Origin: CAWIJJ01 sp963836405
GTDB taxonomy: Bacteria > Acidobacteriota > Terriglobia > Bryobacterales > Bryobacteraceae
Direction of reading: 5' to 3'
NCBI GenBank assembly: GCA_963836405.1
Contig: CAWIJL010000007.1
Location: forward strand, 248,001 to 312,000
DNA: 64,000 nt
Shown here: positions 50,281 to 58,861 of the stretch, in pieces
Layout of the letters: each line of letters opens with the position of its first letter
How positions within the stretch are numbered: the stretch's first letter is position 1
Notes under the pieces: model-generated
The model's input: the letters and a program-made list of their open reading frames with translations, nothing else
Told to the model about the DNA's origin: nothing
Database searches by the model: none
Translations under genes and position numbers: made by a program

Positions 50281-51468
50281 TCATACCCGCGGCTGCTTTG
50301 CCGACACCAATTCGCCCGCCTGGCGCAGGTCCGGGAACATCCAGGCCCACAGCGCGACCACGGCCAGCGTGCCGATCCCGCCCAGAATCACCGCCGGAAC
50401 CGTGCCGAGCCACTGCGCCGTCAGCCCCGATTCGAATTGCCCCACTTCGTTCGAAGTGCCGATGAAAATTCCGTTGACCGCGCTCACCCGCCCGCGCATG
50501 CCGTCCGGCGTGCCCAGTTGCACCAGCGTGTGCCGCACAATGACGCTGACCATGTCGAACGCGCCGGCCGCCATCAGCGCGGCGAACGCCACTACCAGCG
50601 TGTGCGAAAAACCGAAAATGACGATCGACACCCCGAATCCCGCCACGCACCACAGCATCGCGGCGCCGGCGCGACGCCGCAGCGGATGGTGCGCCACCAC
50701 GATGGCCGTTACCACCGCCCCGATACCCGGCCCGCTGCGCAGCACGCCCAGCGCAAACGCGCCCGCATGCAGAATCTCCCGCGCGTAAACCGGCAGCAGC
50801 GCCACCGCGCCGCCCAGCAGCACCGCGAACATATCCAGGCTGATCGCGCCCAGAATCAGCTTATGATTCCAGATGTAGCGCAGCCCGTCGAGGACCACGC
50901 CGATCGACGCCGTGCCCCGCGCCTGCTGCGCAACCTGCACGCGGATTCGCGACACCATGAAGAGAGCCGCCAGGTAGCACGCCGCCGCCGAAACGTACAC
51001 CGGAATCGGACTCCCCGCCGCGCCGTACAGCAGCCCCCCGACCATCGGCCCCGCTACCATGGCGCCCTGAAATACCGACGAGCCCCAGGCCACTGCATTC
51101 GGGAAGTGCTCCACCGCCACGAGCTGCGGCAAAAAGGACTGGTTGGCCGGACCGTTGAACGCCCGCACCACGCCGTTCAGCAGCAGCACCGCGTAAATCG
51201 GCGCCACGCTCGCGACGCCGCGCCACGCAAACAGCAGCAGCATGGCCGAACAGAAGGCGTATCCGGCGCAGCAGAACAGAAGAATGACACGGCGCGGGAA
51301 CCGGTCGGCGGCATGCCCGCCCACCAGGAACAGAAAGATGCCGGGGAGAAACTGGGCGAGCCCCACCAGCCCGAGGTCGAGCGGCCGGTGCGTCATGCCG
51401 TAGATTTGCCATGCCACCGCGACCGCCTGCATCTCGGAAGCGCCGGTTGAAAGCAGGCGCGCCAGCAT
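50281..51468 (-). CDS. MFS transporter (EntS/enterobactin-exporter-like)
   Basis: 395 residues with about 11-12 hydrophobic helices. Features include GLAQFLPGIFLFLVGGHAADRFPRR (motif A-like), NGPANQSFLPQLV and GMRGRVSAVNGIF (the conserved loop of the EntS-type subfamily). The family exports siderophores, lipids or drugs by proton antiport. The N-terminus looks incomplete: in-frame codons upstream of the first ATG encode FRYPQFRFF, which resembles the usual start of this family, but no start codon is found there. Possible explanations are an unusual start or loss of the 5' end. Confidence 0.85.
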   Translation of the reverse strand: MLARLLSTGASEMQAVAVAWQIYGMTHRPLDLGLVGLAQFLPGIFLFLVGGHAADRFPRRVILLFCCAGYAFCSAMLLLFAWRGVASVAPIYAVLLLNGVVRAFNGPANQSFLPQLVAVEHFPNAVAWGSSVFQGAMVAGPMVGGLLYGAAGSPIPVYVSAAACYLAALFMVSRIRVQVAQQARGTASIGVVLDGLRYIWNHKLILGAISLDMFAVLLGGAVALLPVYAREILHAGAFALGVLRSGPGIGAVVTAIVVAHHPLRRRAGAAMLWCVAGFGVSIVIFGFSHTLVVAFAALMAAGAFDMVSVIVRHTLVQLGTPDGMRGRVSAVNGIFIGTSNEVGQFESGLTAQWLGTVPAVILGGIGTLAVVALWAWMFPDLRQAGELVSAKQPRV

Positions 51469-51599
51469 GAAAAACCGGAATTGGGGATAGCGAAAGGCCG
51501 CCCGGCCTTCCGAAGCGCTAGCGGATATGGAGCACCCCGGCCATCAGGCTCCATTGTACGCAAGCGGCCCCGCGCTGAAAATCGCCGTGCACGTGTCAG

Positions 51600-51618
51600 A
51601 CCGCCAATGATTGGCGGT
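51600..51618. repeat. Palindrome ACCGCCAAT-G-ATTGGCGGT
   Basis: Perfect 9-bp arms with a single central base. It is the first of three related palindromes in the window (others at 59519 and 59582). Confidence 0.7.
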
Positions 51619-51665
51619 CACCGCCATCCGAACCGCCGCGAAATGCGCCGCGGGAGGGGTGCTGA

Positions 51666-51693
51666 CAGCCGATCGCCGATAGCCGATAGCCCA
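51666..51693 (+). repeat. Heptamer array, four units
   Basis: Units CAGCCGA, TCGCCGA, TAGCCGA, TAGCCCA. It ends directly before the stop codon of the minus-strand ABC gene at 51695. Confidence 0.72.
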
Positions 51694-51694
51694 C

Positions 51695-52480
51695 CTACAG
51701 CACGTGCCTGTAGCCGTCCCGCTCCAGCACTTCCACCGGAATTCCGAAGAGTTCGCCGAGCGGACCCGCCTGAAGCACCTGGTCCACCGGTCCGTCGCAG
51801 AAGACCCGCCCCTGGCGGAACAGCACGGCGCGCCGCATCTCCGGAAGGATGTCGGGCAGGTGATGGGTCACCATCACGATGCCGATGCCGCCGGCCGCGA
51901 GTTTGCGCAGGATCTCGCGCAATTCGTACGTTGCGCGCAGGTCCAGGCTGGTGGTCGGCTCGTCCAGCACCAGCGCCTGCGGGTCGTGCACCAGGGCGCG
52001 GGCGATCAAAATGCGGCGCGCTTCGCCGGAAGACATTTCGCTGGTGTTGCGCCCGGCCAGATAAGAGATCTCGAGCAGGTCCATCACCTCTTGCGTCTTC
52101 CGCTCCATCTCGGGCGTTACCTCGTGATACGGCCACACACCGACGCTGCCGAAGAAGCCGGAGAGCACGATCTCGTGCCCGGAATACGCGCGGGTGCACA
52201 TCTGCATCCAATCGTTCGAAACCAGGCCGAGGTGGTTGCGCAGCTCGAACAAATGCCAGCGCTCGCGGCCCAGGATCCGCAGCGACCACGGCTCCGTTTT
52301 CAATACCGGGTACAGCTCGCGCGAGATGAGCTTGATCAGCGTCGATTTCCCGGAGCCGTTCGGCCCCAGGATGGCGATGTGCTCGCCTTGGGCAACTTCC
52401 AGCGTGACGCCGTCCAACACCACGGCGTCGCCCCGCTTCACGGTCACGTTACGCAATTCGATGAGGGGAACGGAGGACAT
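51695..52480 (-). CDS. ABC transporter ATP-binding protein
   Basis: 261 residues. Walker A GPNGSGKST (residues 39-47), Walker B ALVLDEPTTSLD, and the H-loop VMVTHHL are intact; the signature reads MSSGEARR rather than LSGGQ. This variant is seen in a subfamily of standalone ABC ATPases. No permease gene is adjacent in the same operon: upstream is a TolC-family gene (17 bp) and downstream an oppositely contextual MFS gene. So the role (an export pump, or a non-transport ATPase) cannot be decided from context. Confidence 0.9.
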   Translation of the reverse strand: MSSVPLIELRNVTVKRGDAVVLDGVTLEVAQGEHIAILGPNGSGKSTLIKLISRELYPVLKTEPWSLRILGRERWHLFELRNHLGLVSNDWMQMCTRAYSGHEIVLSGFFGSVGVWPYHEVTPEMERKTQEVMDLLEISYLAGRNTSEMSSGEARRILIARALVHDPQALVLDEPTTSLDLRATYELREILRKLAAGGIGIVMVTHHLPDILPEMRRAVLFRQGRVFCDGPVDQVLQAGPLGELFGIPVEVLERDGYRHVL

Positions 52481-52497
52481 GAAGCCTCCAGTATCCC

Positions 52498-54024
52498 CTA
52501 ACGTCCGAGCAGAAATGAGAGCATCGACTGGTCGGTCTGCCCCATGGCGCGGGCCAGGGTGGCTTTGGCGAGGTTGTGCGCGTACAGGCTGGAAATGAAG
52601 TCCTGTTCGGCGGCCGCCACGGCCTCCTGCGCCTGCACCACCTCGATGGTATCGGCCACACCGGCGGCGAACCGGTCCTGCGCCTGCACGAGCGTGTCGC
52701 GGGCGAGTCCCCGGTTGCTCTCGGCAACGGCCACCTGGCTGGATGCGGTATTCAGGTCGAGGAAAGCCAAACGGATTTCGGCGTCCACGCGACCGCGCAG
52801 ATCCTCGAGTTCGGCGCGCCGCTGCTGCAGCGCCGTGTCCGCCTGCAACACATCCGCCTGCACGCGCCCACCCTGGAAAATGGGCAACCTGACGCTTCCG
52901 GTTAATCCGAAGGTTCCGTGCGCATTGGTGGGCGAAGGCCCGATCACGCCATAGTTTCCGCTCACCGCCACAATGGGCAGGCGCTCCGCCTGCGCCGCGC
53001 TGCGCACCACCTCGGCCGCCCGCACCTGCGCCGCCGCGGCCTTGAGATCCGCGCGGTTCGCCGCCGCCCGCGCCAGGGCCTGATCGAGCGTCATGCCGCC
53101 CAAAGGAAGGTACGGAAACGTATCGGTGAGCGTAAACTCCTGCCCCGGAGGCAGCCCGATCAGCCGACCGAGGTAGATCCGCTGCTTGGCGAGATCGTTG
53201 GAGAGCGCACTGAGCCGCTGTTGCGCCACCTGCAACTCGACCTGGCTGCGGGTGACGTCGATGCGCGGCGACACGCCGGCTGTCAGCCGGTCGGAAGCCT
53301 GGCGGAAGGTGGCCTGCGCGGTGGCGACCTGCGCCCGCGCGGCTTCAACCCGCGCCGCCGAGGCGATCACCTGAAGGTAGCCGCCCGCGATTGCCAGCGC
53401 CACCAGGTCGCGCGAATCCTGGGCCGCGAGTCCGACGGCCCGTGCGTTTTCCTGGGCGGAACGGTAGTTACGGAGCTTGGTCAGGTCAAACACAGTCTGG
53501 CTCGCGCCCCCGCGCAAATCGAAATAATGAAAAGGCCCTACAACCGAGGGGACGCCCGGAAACCCGGAAAATCCGAGGGCGGCCAGGTTGGTCTGCTGGT
53601 CGGTGACTAGAAGTTGGGTGGAAACGGTGGGAAGCAGCGCGGCGCGCTCCACCTGCCGCGCCGCCTCGGCCTGGCGCACGACGTTCTGGTAGGAGACCGA
53701 TCCCAGGTTGTATTGCAATCCGCGGCGCAGCGCCTCTTCCAGCGATAGCGAGAGGGGCGGGCCGGCGGTTTCCGCCGAACGGACACTCCCTTGGTAGGAC
53801 CCCTGCACCTGCACTGTGCTGGTGATGGTGTTGACGCTTTGCAGTCCGCCCGGCAGCGGATTCTGCACGGTGGAAACGCCACCCGCCGCGCCGGTTCGGC
53901 CGGATAATGGCAGTTGCACGGCCCTGGTGGCCTGTGACCCCGCTTCGGGCGGCACGGTTTGTGCCTGGAGCAGGACGCCGGACAAAACGATGGCGCCCAA
54001 AACGAGCGCTCCTCTTCGATGCAT
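52498..54024 (-). CDS. TolC-family outer-membrane efflux protein
   Basis: 508 residues. Signal peptide GALVLGAIVLSGVLLQAQ. Two repeated OEP halves are visible with long helical hairpins: LSLEEALRRGLQYNLG, ARQVERAALLPTVS and SAQENARAVGLAAQDSRDLV in the first; MTLDQALARAAANRADL, RLPIVAVSGNYGVIGP and a final helix QDFISSLYAHNLAKATLARAMG in the second. Such trimers form the outer-membrane exit duct for efflux or type I secretion. A Gly/Ala/Gln-rich segment precedes the first repeat. It is 17 bp upstream of the ABC ATPase. Confidence 0.93.
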   Translation of the reverse strand: MHRRGALVLGAIVLSGVLLQAQTVPPEAGSQATRAVQLPLSGRTGAAGGVSTVQNPLPGGLQSVNTITSTVQVQGSYQGSVRSAETAGPPLSLSLEEALRRGLQYNLGSVSYQNVVRQAEAARQVERAALLPTVSTQLLVTDQQTNLAALGFSGFPGVPSVVGPFHYFDLRGGASQTVFDLTKLRNYRSAQENARAVGLAAQDSRDLVALAIAGGYLQVIASAARVEAARAQVATAQATFRQASDRLTAGVSPRIDVTRSQVELQVAQQRLSALSNDLAKQRIYLGRLIGLPPGQEFTLTDTFPYLPLGGMTLDQALARAAANRADLKAAAAQVRAAEVVRSAAQAERLPIVAVSGNYGVIGPSPTNAHGTFGLTGSVRLPIFQGGRVQADVLQADTALQQRRAELEDLRGRVDAEIRLAFLDLNTASSQVAVAESNRGLARDTLVQAQDRFAAGVADTIEVVQAQEAVAAAEQDFISSLYAHNLAKATLARAMGQTDQSMLSFLLGR

Positions 54025-54223
54025 TCATACCCCCGCCCTCTACTCCACCGGATGAGGCTGTTTCTGTCAACACCGGCGGGTGGTGGAATTCACCGTGGCC
54101 CGGCATGGCCCATGCGACAAATTCGGAGTCCCCCTTGCGTGGGAGCGTGAGATCGAAGAAAATCGATGTTTCGCGGACATTCAGGCCTGAAATCCGTGTC
54201 CGCGCCGATTAGGAGATTTGTCT

Positions 54224-55135
54224 ATGAAGCTGTCTGTTCTCGCTCTCGCGGTGGCGCTCGCCGCTCCCGTTGCCGTCATGGGGCAGGACCTGAAAGAGGC
54301 ATATGATGCTCTGCAGGCCGCCGAATCCAAAAAGGACCCCGCGCTCTTGAAAAAAGTCGCCGCCGAAGCTTGCGACCTGGCTGAGCAGGTCGTCAAATCC
54401 ACCCCTCCGGATACCGAAGAGGGGAAGAAGAACTGGACCGCGCGTGTGGACTATGCCAAAGAAGTGACGACCCACGCCGAGTATGCCGTGTATGCCCTGG
54501 CGCTCGAGTCGCCCGCGGCCACGCAGATCGATCTGTTCGCGGCGCTCGAAGAGATGAGCCCCAAGAGCAAGTACCTCGACGATGGCTACGCCCGCTATTT
54601 CTACGCGCTCAACCAGAGCGGCGGCGCCGCCAAGGTGATCCCGATCGCCGAGAAGGCCCTGGCCAATTTTCCGGAAAACGAAGACATTCTGCTGTTGCTG
54701 GCCGACAACGCGCTGAGCAAACAGCAGACCGATAAGGCCCTCGGCTATGCCAACCGGCTGGTGGCGTCGATGAACAAACACGCCAAGCCGGAAAACATTT
54801 CGGCCGAGGACTGGAACAAAAAGAAGACCACCTGTCTCGGCCGCGGTTACTGGATCGCGGGAGTGATTTACGGCGAAAAGCAGCAGTATGTGAATACCGA
54901 CAAGAATCTGCGCGCCGCGCTGCCGCATATTCAGGGCAACACCCAGTTGGTCGCGCCCGCCTATTACTATCTGGGCGTCGCCAACTACAACCTGGGTAAG
55001 ATGACGAACAACAAGGCCAAGGTGCTCGAGGGCGCCAAGTTCAGCGACCAGGCCGCGGCCATTCAGGGTCCGCTCCAGCAGCAGGCCTGGAAAAACGCCC
55101 AGATCATGAAGACCGAAGCCGGGCAGATGCGCTGA
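54224..55135 (+). CDS. Exported TPR-like helical protein
   Basis: 303 residues from the ATG at 54224 (AGGAGA ribosome site at 54211). Signal peptide KLSVLALAVALAAPVAVMG. The mature protein is almost entirely helical, with tetratricopeptide-like units (AKVIPIAEKALANFPENEDILLLLADNALSKQQTDKALGYANRLV; PAYYYLGVANYNLGKM). TPR proteins usually scaffold protein interactions. Family unrecognised beyond that. No operon partner is obvious; the gene downstream is 26 bp away. Confidence 0.78.
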   Translation: MKLSVLALAVALAAPVAVMGQDLKEAYDALQAAESKKDPALLKKVAAEACDLAEQVVKSTPPDTEEGKKNWTARVDYAKEVTTHAEYAVYALALESPAATQIDLFAALEEMSPKSKYLDDGYARYFYALNQSGGAAKVIPIAEKALANFPENEDILLLLADNALSKQQTDKALGYANRLVASMNKHAKPENISAEDWNKKKTTCLGRGYWIAGVIYGEKQQYVNTDKNLRAALPHIQGNTQLVAPAYYYLGVANYNLGKMTNNKAKVLEGAKFSDQAAAIQGPLQQQAWKNAQIMKTEAGQMR

Positions 55136-55161
55136 AGATTGCGAAAACGCCGGCACAACCT

Positions 55162-55926
55162 ATGAATCGCCGAACGTTTGTCGCCGTGGCGGGCGGGCTG
55201 GGCGCTTTGCCGCCGGCAGCCTCCGCACAGGCCAAAGCGCGCTGCTATGCGCTCGAGAGCTATACGCTCGCCGGAGGCCAGTTCCCGCGATTAAGCGAGT
55301 ACCTGTCCACCGGCTACCTGCCCGCGCTTCAGAGGATTCATAAACGGTCGGCGCTGATCCTGAACGACACGGCCGCCTCCGACCCGCCGCAGGTTGCCGT
55401 CCTTACCGGCTATTCGTCGGTGGAGGAGATGTGGAGCGTGCGCGCGCGGCTGACCGCGGACAAAGCGCTGGAATCCGCGGCGGACACCTGGCAGGCGAAG
55501 GAGAAGCCGTTCGAGACGCTGACGACCACGCACCTCGAAGCCGCCCCCTATTCGCCCGAACTCGCGCCGCTCAACCCGCAGCCCGCCCGGCCGCGGCTGT
55601 TCGAGATGCGGGTTTACCACGCCAATACGTTCCGCGGCCATCGCGGACTGCACGAACGTTTCGCGGAGGCCGAAGTCAAGATCCTGGCCAAGTGCGGCGC
55701 GACACCCATCCTGTTCTCCTCCACGGTGGCCGGAAACGATATGCCGAACCTCACCTGGATGATCGCCTTTGCCGACGCGCCCGCGCGGGACGCGTTTTCC
55801 AAAGCCTTCAGCGCGGATCCGGACTGGCTCAAACTGCGGGCGCAATCGCTCGAACGCTACGGGCAAATACCGAATTCGCGCAAGATCACGCTGTTTCAAG
55901 CGGCGGCGTATTCGCCGGTCCGGTAA
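55162..55926 (+). CDS. NIPSNAP-family protein, Tat-exported
   Basis: 254 residues. A twin-arginine start (NRRTFVAVAGGLGALPP) precedes two NIPSNAP-type dimeric alpha-beta-barrel halves: YALESYTLAGGQFPRLSEYLSTGYLPALQRI and LFEMRVYHANTFRGHRGLHERFAEAEV, each with a strand-helix pattern and the YxS segment. The molecular activity of bacterial NIPSNAP proteins is unknown. Close to the TPR gene and possibly in the same transcript. Confidence 0.85.
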   Translation: MNRRTFVAVAGGLGALPPAASAQAKARCYALESYTLAGGQFPRLSEYLSTGYLPALQRIHKRSALILNDTAASDPPQVAVLTGYSSVEEMWSVRARLTADKALESAADTWQAKEKPFETLTTTHLEAAPYSPELAPLNPQPARPRLFEMRVYHANTFRGHRGLHERFAEAEVKILAKCGATPILFSSTVAGNDMPNLTWMIAFADAPARDAFSKAFSADPDWLKLRAQSLERYGQIPNSRKITLFQAAAYSPVR

Positions 55927-55984
55927 GCGCGCTCCCGATGCCCGGACGGGCCGCGGCGCGCCAGGGTTAACCTGCCGAGTGAGA

Positions 55985-55990
55985 TATAGT
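55985..55990 (+). promoter_or_regulatory. -10-like hexamer TATAGT
   Basis: TATAGT about 33 nt before the ATG at 56024. The following leader includes AAAGGAG as ribosome site, so unlike the set of short-leader starts this looks like a conventional promoter. Confidence 0.35.
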
Positions 55991-56023
55991 AGCGCTTGAA
56001 CCCGGTTCGAAAGGAGAAAACGA

Positions 56024-56650
56024 ATGAAGCGTCAGGTTTTCCTGGCGGCGTTCGCGATGGCAGTCGTGGCGCCGCTGGTCGCACAGGCACCCCAAGGCTG
56101 GAAGATGCGCGTCGATAAGAGCACCAGCGCGTCCGACCCCGACGGAACAGGCGACATCCATTTCGTGACGCAGGGATCGGGATTCCACGCCACCAATCCG
56201 GCGGCGGCGGTGTACTGGAATCCGTCCAATACAGCGAGCGGAACATATACCCTGAAAGGCACATTCACCCTGATGAAGCCGAGCGGACACAACAATTATT
56301 ACGGGCTGGTGTTCGGCGGCAAGGACCTGGAAGGGCCGCAGCAGCAATACCTTTATTTCCTGGTGGCGCAGAACGGGACCTGGCTGATCAAGCGCCGCAA
56401 CGGCGATGCGACCGAGAACGTCGCGCCCAAAACTCCGAACGGCGCCGTGAAGAAACCGGACGAGAGCGGGAAATCGACGAACGCGCTGGAAGTGCGGGTG
56501 GGTGCCGACACCATCGACTACGTAGTCAACGGCGCGGTGGTCCATACGACGACCAAAACGGGCATGACCGCGCAGACAGACGGTATCTACGGGATTCGCG
56601 TGAATCACCTTCTGGAAGTGCAGATCGACGGGTTCGGCGTCTCGAAGTAA
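56024..56650 (+). CDS. Exported concanavalin-like (DUF1080/LamG-type) protein
   Basis: 208 residues. Signal peptide FLAAFAMAVVAPLVAQ and ribosome site AAAGGAG. The chain reads like a beta-jelly-roll carbohydrate-binding or laminin-G-type fold: TGDIHFVTQGSGFHATNPAAAVYW, TYTLKGTFTLMKPSGHNNYYGLVFGG, YLYFLVAQNGTWLIKRRNGD, NALEVRVGADTIDYVVNGAVVH, YGIRVNHLLEVQIDGF. The fold assignment is by pattern. It is convergent with the pyrimidine operon. Confidence 0.7.
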   Translation: MKRQVFLAAFAMAVVAPLVAQAPQGWKMRVDKSTSASDPDGTGDIHFVTQGSGFHATNPAAAVYWNPSNTASGTYTLKGTFTLMKPSGHNNYYGLVFGGKDLEGPQQQYLYFLVAQNGTWLIKRRNGDATENVAPKTPNGAVKKPDESGKSTNALEVRVGADTIDYVVNGAVVHTTTKTGMTAQTDGIYGIRVNHLLEVQIDGFGVSK

Positions 56651-56665
56651 CGGCGCCCCCGCGCG

Positions 56666-57943
56666 CTACTCTCTTTTCCAGACGATCTCGCCGTTGACAA
56701 TGGTGGCGACCGGTCCGCCGTGGAAGGCCCTCCCGTGGAAAGGCGAATTGCGGCTGCGGGAGGCCGACTGGTTCACGTCGTAGGTCCAGGCATGGTCCGT
56801 GCCGAAAATGGTGACGTCGCCCGCCGCGCCGGGAGCAAGCGTGCCGCGTCCGAGCCGCACTACCGAGTCGGGACCTGTGGTGAAGAGTTCCACCAGGCGC
56901 GCCAGGCTGATTTTTCCCGTCTGGACCAGCAGTTCAAGCGAAAGCGCGATGGCCGTTTCGAGTCCGATGATGCCGAAGGGACAGCGCTCGAACTCCTGCA
57001 TCTTTTCGCTGCCCGGGTGGGGCGCGTGGTCGGTGGCGATGGCGCCGATCGCGCCCGAGGCGAGGCCGTCGATCACGGCGCCCGAATCGCAGGGCGAGCG
57101 CAGCGGCGGCTTCATTTTGTAGTTGCTGTCGTAGGGCTGCATGCGATCGTCGCTGAGCGCGAAGTGGTGCGGGGTGGCTTCGCAGGTGACAGGCAGGCCC
57201 ATGCGCTGAGCCTGCGCCACCATGGCTACGGCATTGTGCGTGGAAATGTGGGCCACGTGGTAGCGCGCGCCGGTAAGCTGCGCGAGAAGCAGGTCGCGCG
57301 CCACCATCACGTCCTCGCTGGCGGCGGGAATGCCGCGCAATCCCAGCCGGACCGAAGCCGCGCCCTCGTTCATGTCGCCGCCGGCGCTCAGGTTCAGGTC
57401 TTCGCAGTGCTGGATGATGGGAACGCCGTAGGAACGGGCGAATTCCATTGCGCGGCGCATGACGCGGGCGTTCATCACGGGCATGCCGTCGTCGGAAATG
57501 GCCACCGCTCCGGCAGCCTTCATGGCGCCGATGGCCGCGAGTTCTTCCCCGGCACTGCCCTTGGTGATGGCGCCGATGGGGAAAACGTTGACCACGGCCT
57601 TGCGGCGGGCGCGCTCCACGATGTAGCTGGTGACGGTAGCGCTGTCGTTCACCGGCTTGGTGTTGGGCATGCAGCAGATGGAGGTGAATCCGCCGGCGGC
57701 GGCAGCCCGCGAACCGCTCTCGATGGTCTCTGCGTGTTCGAACCCGGGCTCGCGCAGGTGCACGTGCATGTCGATGAAGCCGGGGGCGACGACCAGGCCG
57801 GAGGCGTCGAACACCTCGGCGCCGGGGGCAGCGATGTCCGGGTCCACGCCGGCGATTTTGCCGTCGACGATGAGCACGTCGGCGATGCCGTCCCTGCGGG
57901 AGGCGGGATCGATCACGCGGCCGTTCCTGATGACGATGGACAT
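56666..57943 (-). CDS. pyrC: Dihydroorotase
   Basis: 425 residues, normal for type I/class I dihydroorotase. The zinc-binding DMHVHLREPG motif near residue 58 and ATDHAPH near 303 are present, with HIST in the HVAHISTHNA segment. It converts carbamoyl-aspartate to dihydroorotate in pyrimidine synthesis. Its start is 3 bp from the stop of pyrB and so it is the last gene in pyrR-pyrB-pyrC. It ends convergently with an exported protein gene. Confidence 0.97.
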   Translation of the reverse strand: MSIVIRNGRVIDPASRRDGIADVLIVDGKIAGVDPDIAAPGAEVFDASGLVVAPGFIDMHVHLREPGFEHAETIESGSRAAAAGGFTSICCMPNTKPVNDSATVTSYIVERARRKAVVNVFPIGAITKGSAGEELAAIGAMKAAGAVAISDDGMPVMNARVMRRAMEFARSYGVPIIQHCEDLNLSAGGDMNEGAASVRLGLRGIPAASEDVMVARDLLLAQLTGARYHVAHISTHNAVAMVAQAQRMGLPVTCEATPHHFALSDDRMQPYDSNYKMKPPLRSPCDSGAVIDGLASGAIGAIATDHAPHPGSEKMQEFERCPFGIIGLETAIALSLELLVQTGKISLARLVELFTTGPDSVVRLGRGTLAPGAAGDVTIFGTDHAWTYDVNQSASRSRNSPFHGRAFHGGPVATIVNGEIVWKRE

Positions 57944-57946
57944 GGG

Positions 57947-58855
57947 TTATCCAATCACCTTTTCAAGCACCGCCATGCGCACGGCGATGCCGTTTTCCAC
58001 CTGGTTGAGGATGACGGAGCGCTGGAAATCGGCCACTTCGCTGGATAGCTCGCGGCCGCGGTTGATGGGGCCCGGGTGCATGACGATCGCGTCCGGCCGG
58101 GCCAGGTCGAGGTGCTCCAGGCGCAGCCCGTAGAAGGTGAAATATTCGCTCGCCGGAAAAGACGCCTCGTGCTGGCGTTCGAGCTGCACGCGCAGCATCA
58201 TGATCACGTCCGCGTCCTCGATGGCGTCGCGGATATCGGTGGTGAGCCGCACGCCCGGCGCCAGTTGCGACAGTTCGACGGGCAGCAGCGAGGCCGGCCC
58301 GCAGAGCACGATCGCGGCTCCGAACTTCGCGAGCAGGTGAACGTTGGAGCGCGCCACGCGGCTGTGCGCGATGTCGCCGATGATGGCCACGCGCAGTCCT
58401 TCCAGGCTTTCGCGCCGGTCCAGAATCGTGCGCGCGTCGAGCAGCGCCTGCGTGGGATGTTCGTGCGTGCCGTCGCCGGCATTGATGATGGGGGTTTCCA
58501 AATGGCGGGCGAGGAAGTGGGGCGCGCCGGAAGCGGCGTGGCGCATGACGATGGCGTCCGGCCGCATGGCGGCCAGCGTGTTCAGGGTATCTACCAGCGA
58601 TTCCCCTTTGGTAACGCTGGAGCCCGAAGCGGTGATCGACACCGCGTCGGCGCCCAGGCGCTTGGCGGCAATCTCGAAGCTGGTGCGTGTGCGCGTGGAA
58701 GCCTCGTAAAAGAGGTTGACGATCATCTTCCCGCGAAGCGTATCGAGTTTCTTGAGCGACTGGCTTTGAATGGGCTGGAAATCCTTGGCGCGCGCCAGGA
58801 TGGCTTCGATCTCGGCGCGGTCCAGCTCTTCGATTCCGAGCAGTCCGGCAGGCAT
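57947..58855 (-). CDS. pyrB: Aspartate carbamoyltransferase catalytic subunit
   Basis: 302 residues. Carbamoyl-phosphate motif ASTRTRTSFE and the substrate segments MRHAASGAPHFLA, GDGTHEHPTQALLDA and MHPGPINRGREL are intact. It catalyses the first committed step of pyrimidine synthesis. No regulatory pyrI gene is adjacent; control probably comes from PyrR, which is encoded 6 bp upstream in the same operon. Confidence 0.97.
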   Translation of the reverse strand: MPAGLLGIEELDRAEIEAILARAKDFQPIQSQSLKKLDTLRGKMIVNLFYEASTRTRTSFEIAAKRLGADAVSITASGSSVTKGESLVDTLNTLAAMRPDAIVMRHAASGAPHFLARHLETPIINAGDGTHEHPTQALLDARTILDRRESLEGLRVAIIGDIAHSRVARSNVHLLAKFGAAIVLCGPASLLPVELSQLAPGVRLTTDIRDAIEDADVIMMLRVQLERQHEASFPASEYFTFYGLRLEHLDLARPDAIVMHPGPINRGRELSSEVADFQRSVILNQVENGIAVRMAVLEKVIG

Positions 58856-58861
58856 GGTTGG

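Noticed and set aside
48567..50465. 632-codon open frame on the plus strand opposite the AmiE-NamZ fusion
   Set aside because: Typical GC-rich antisense frame with skewed Arg/His composition; the minus strand has clear domains.
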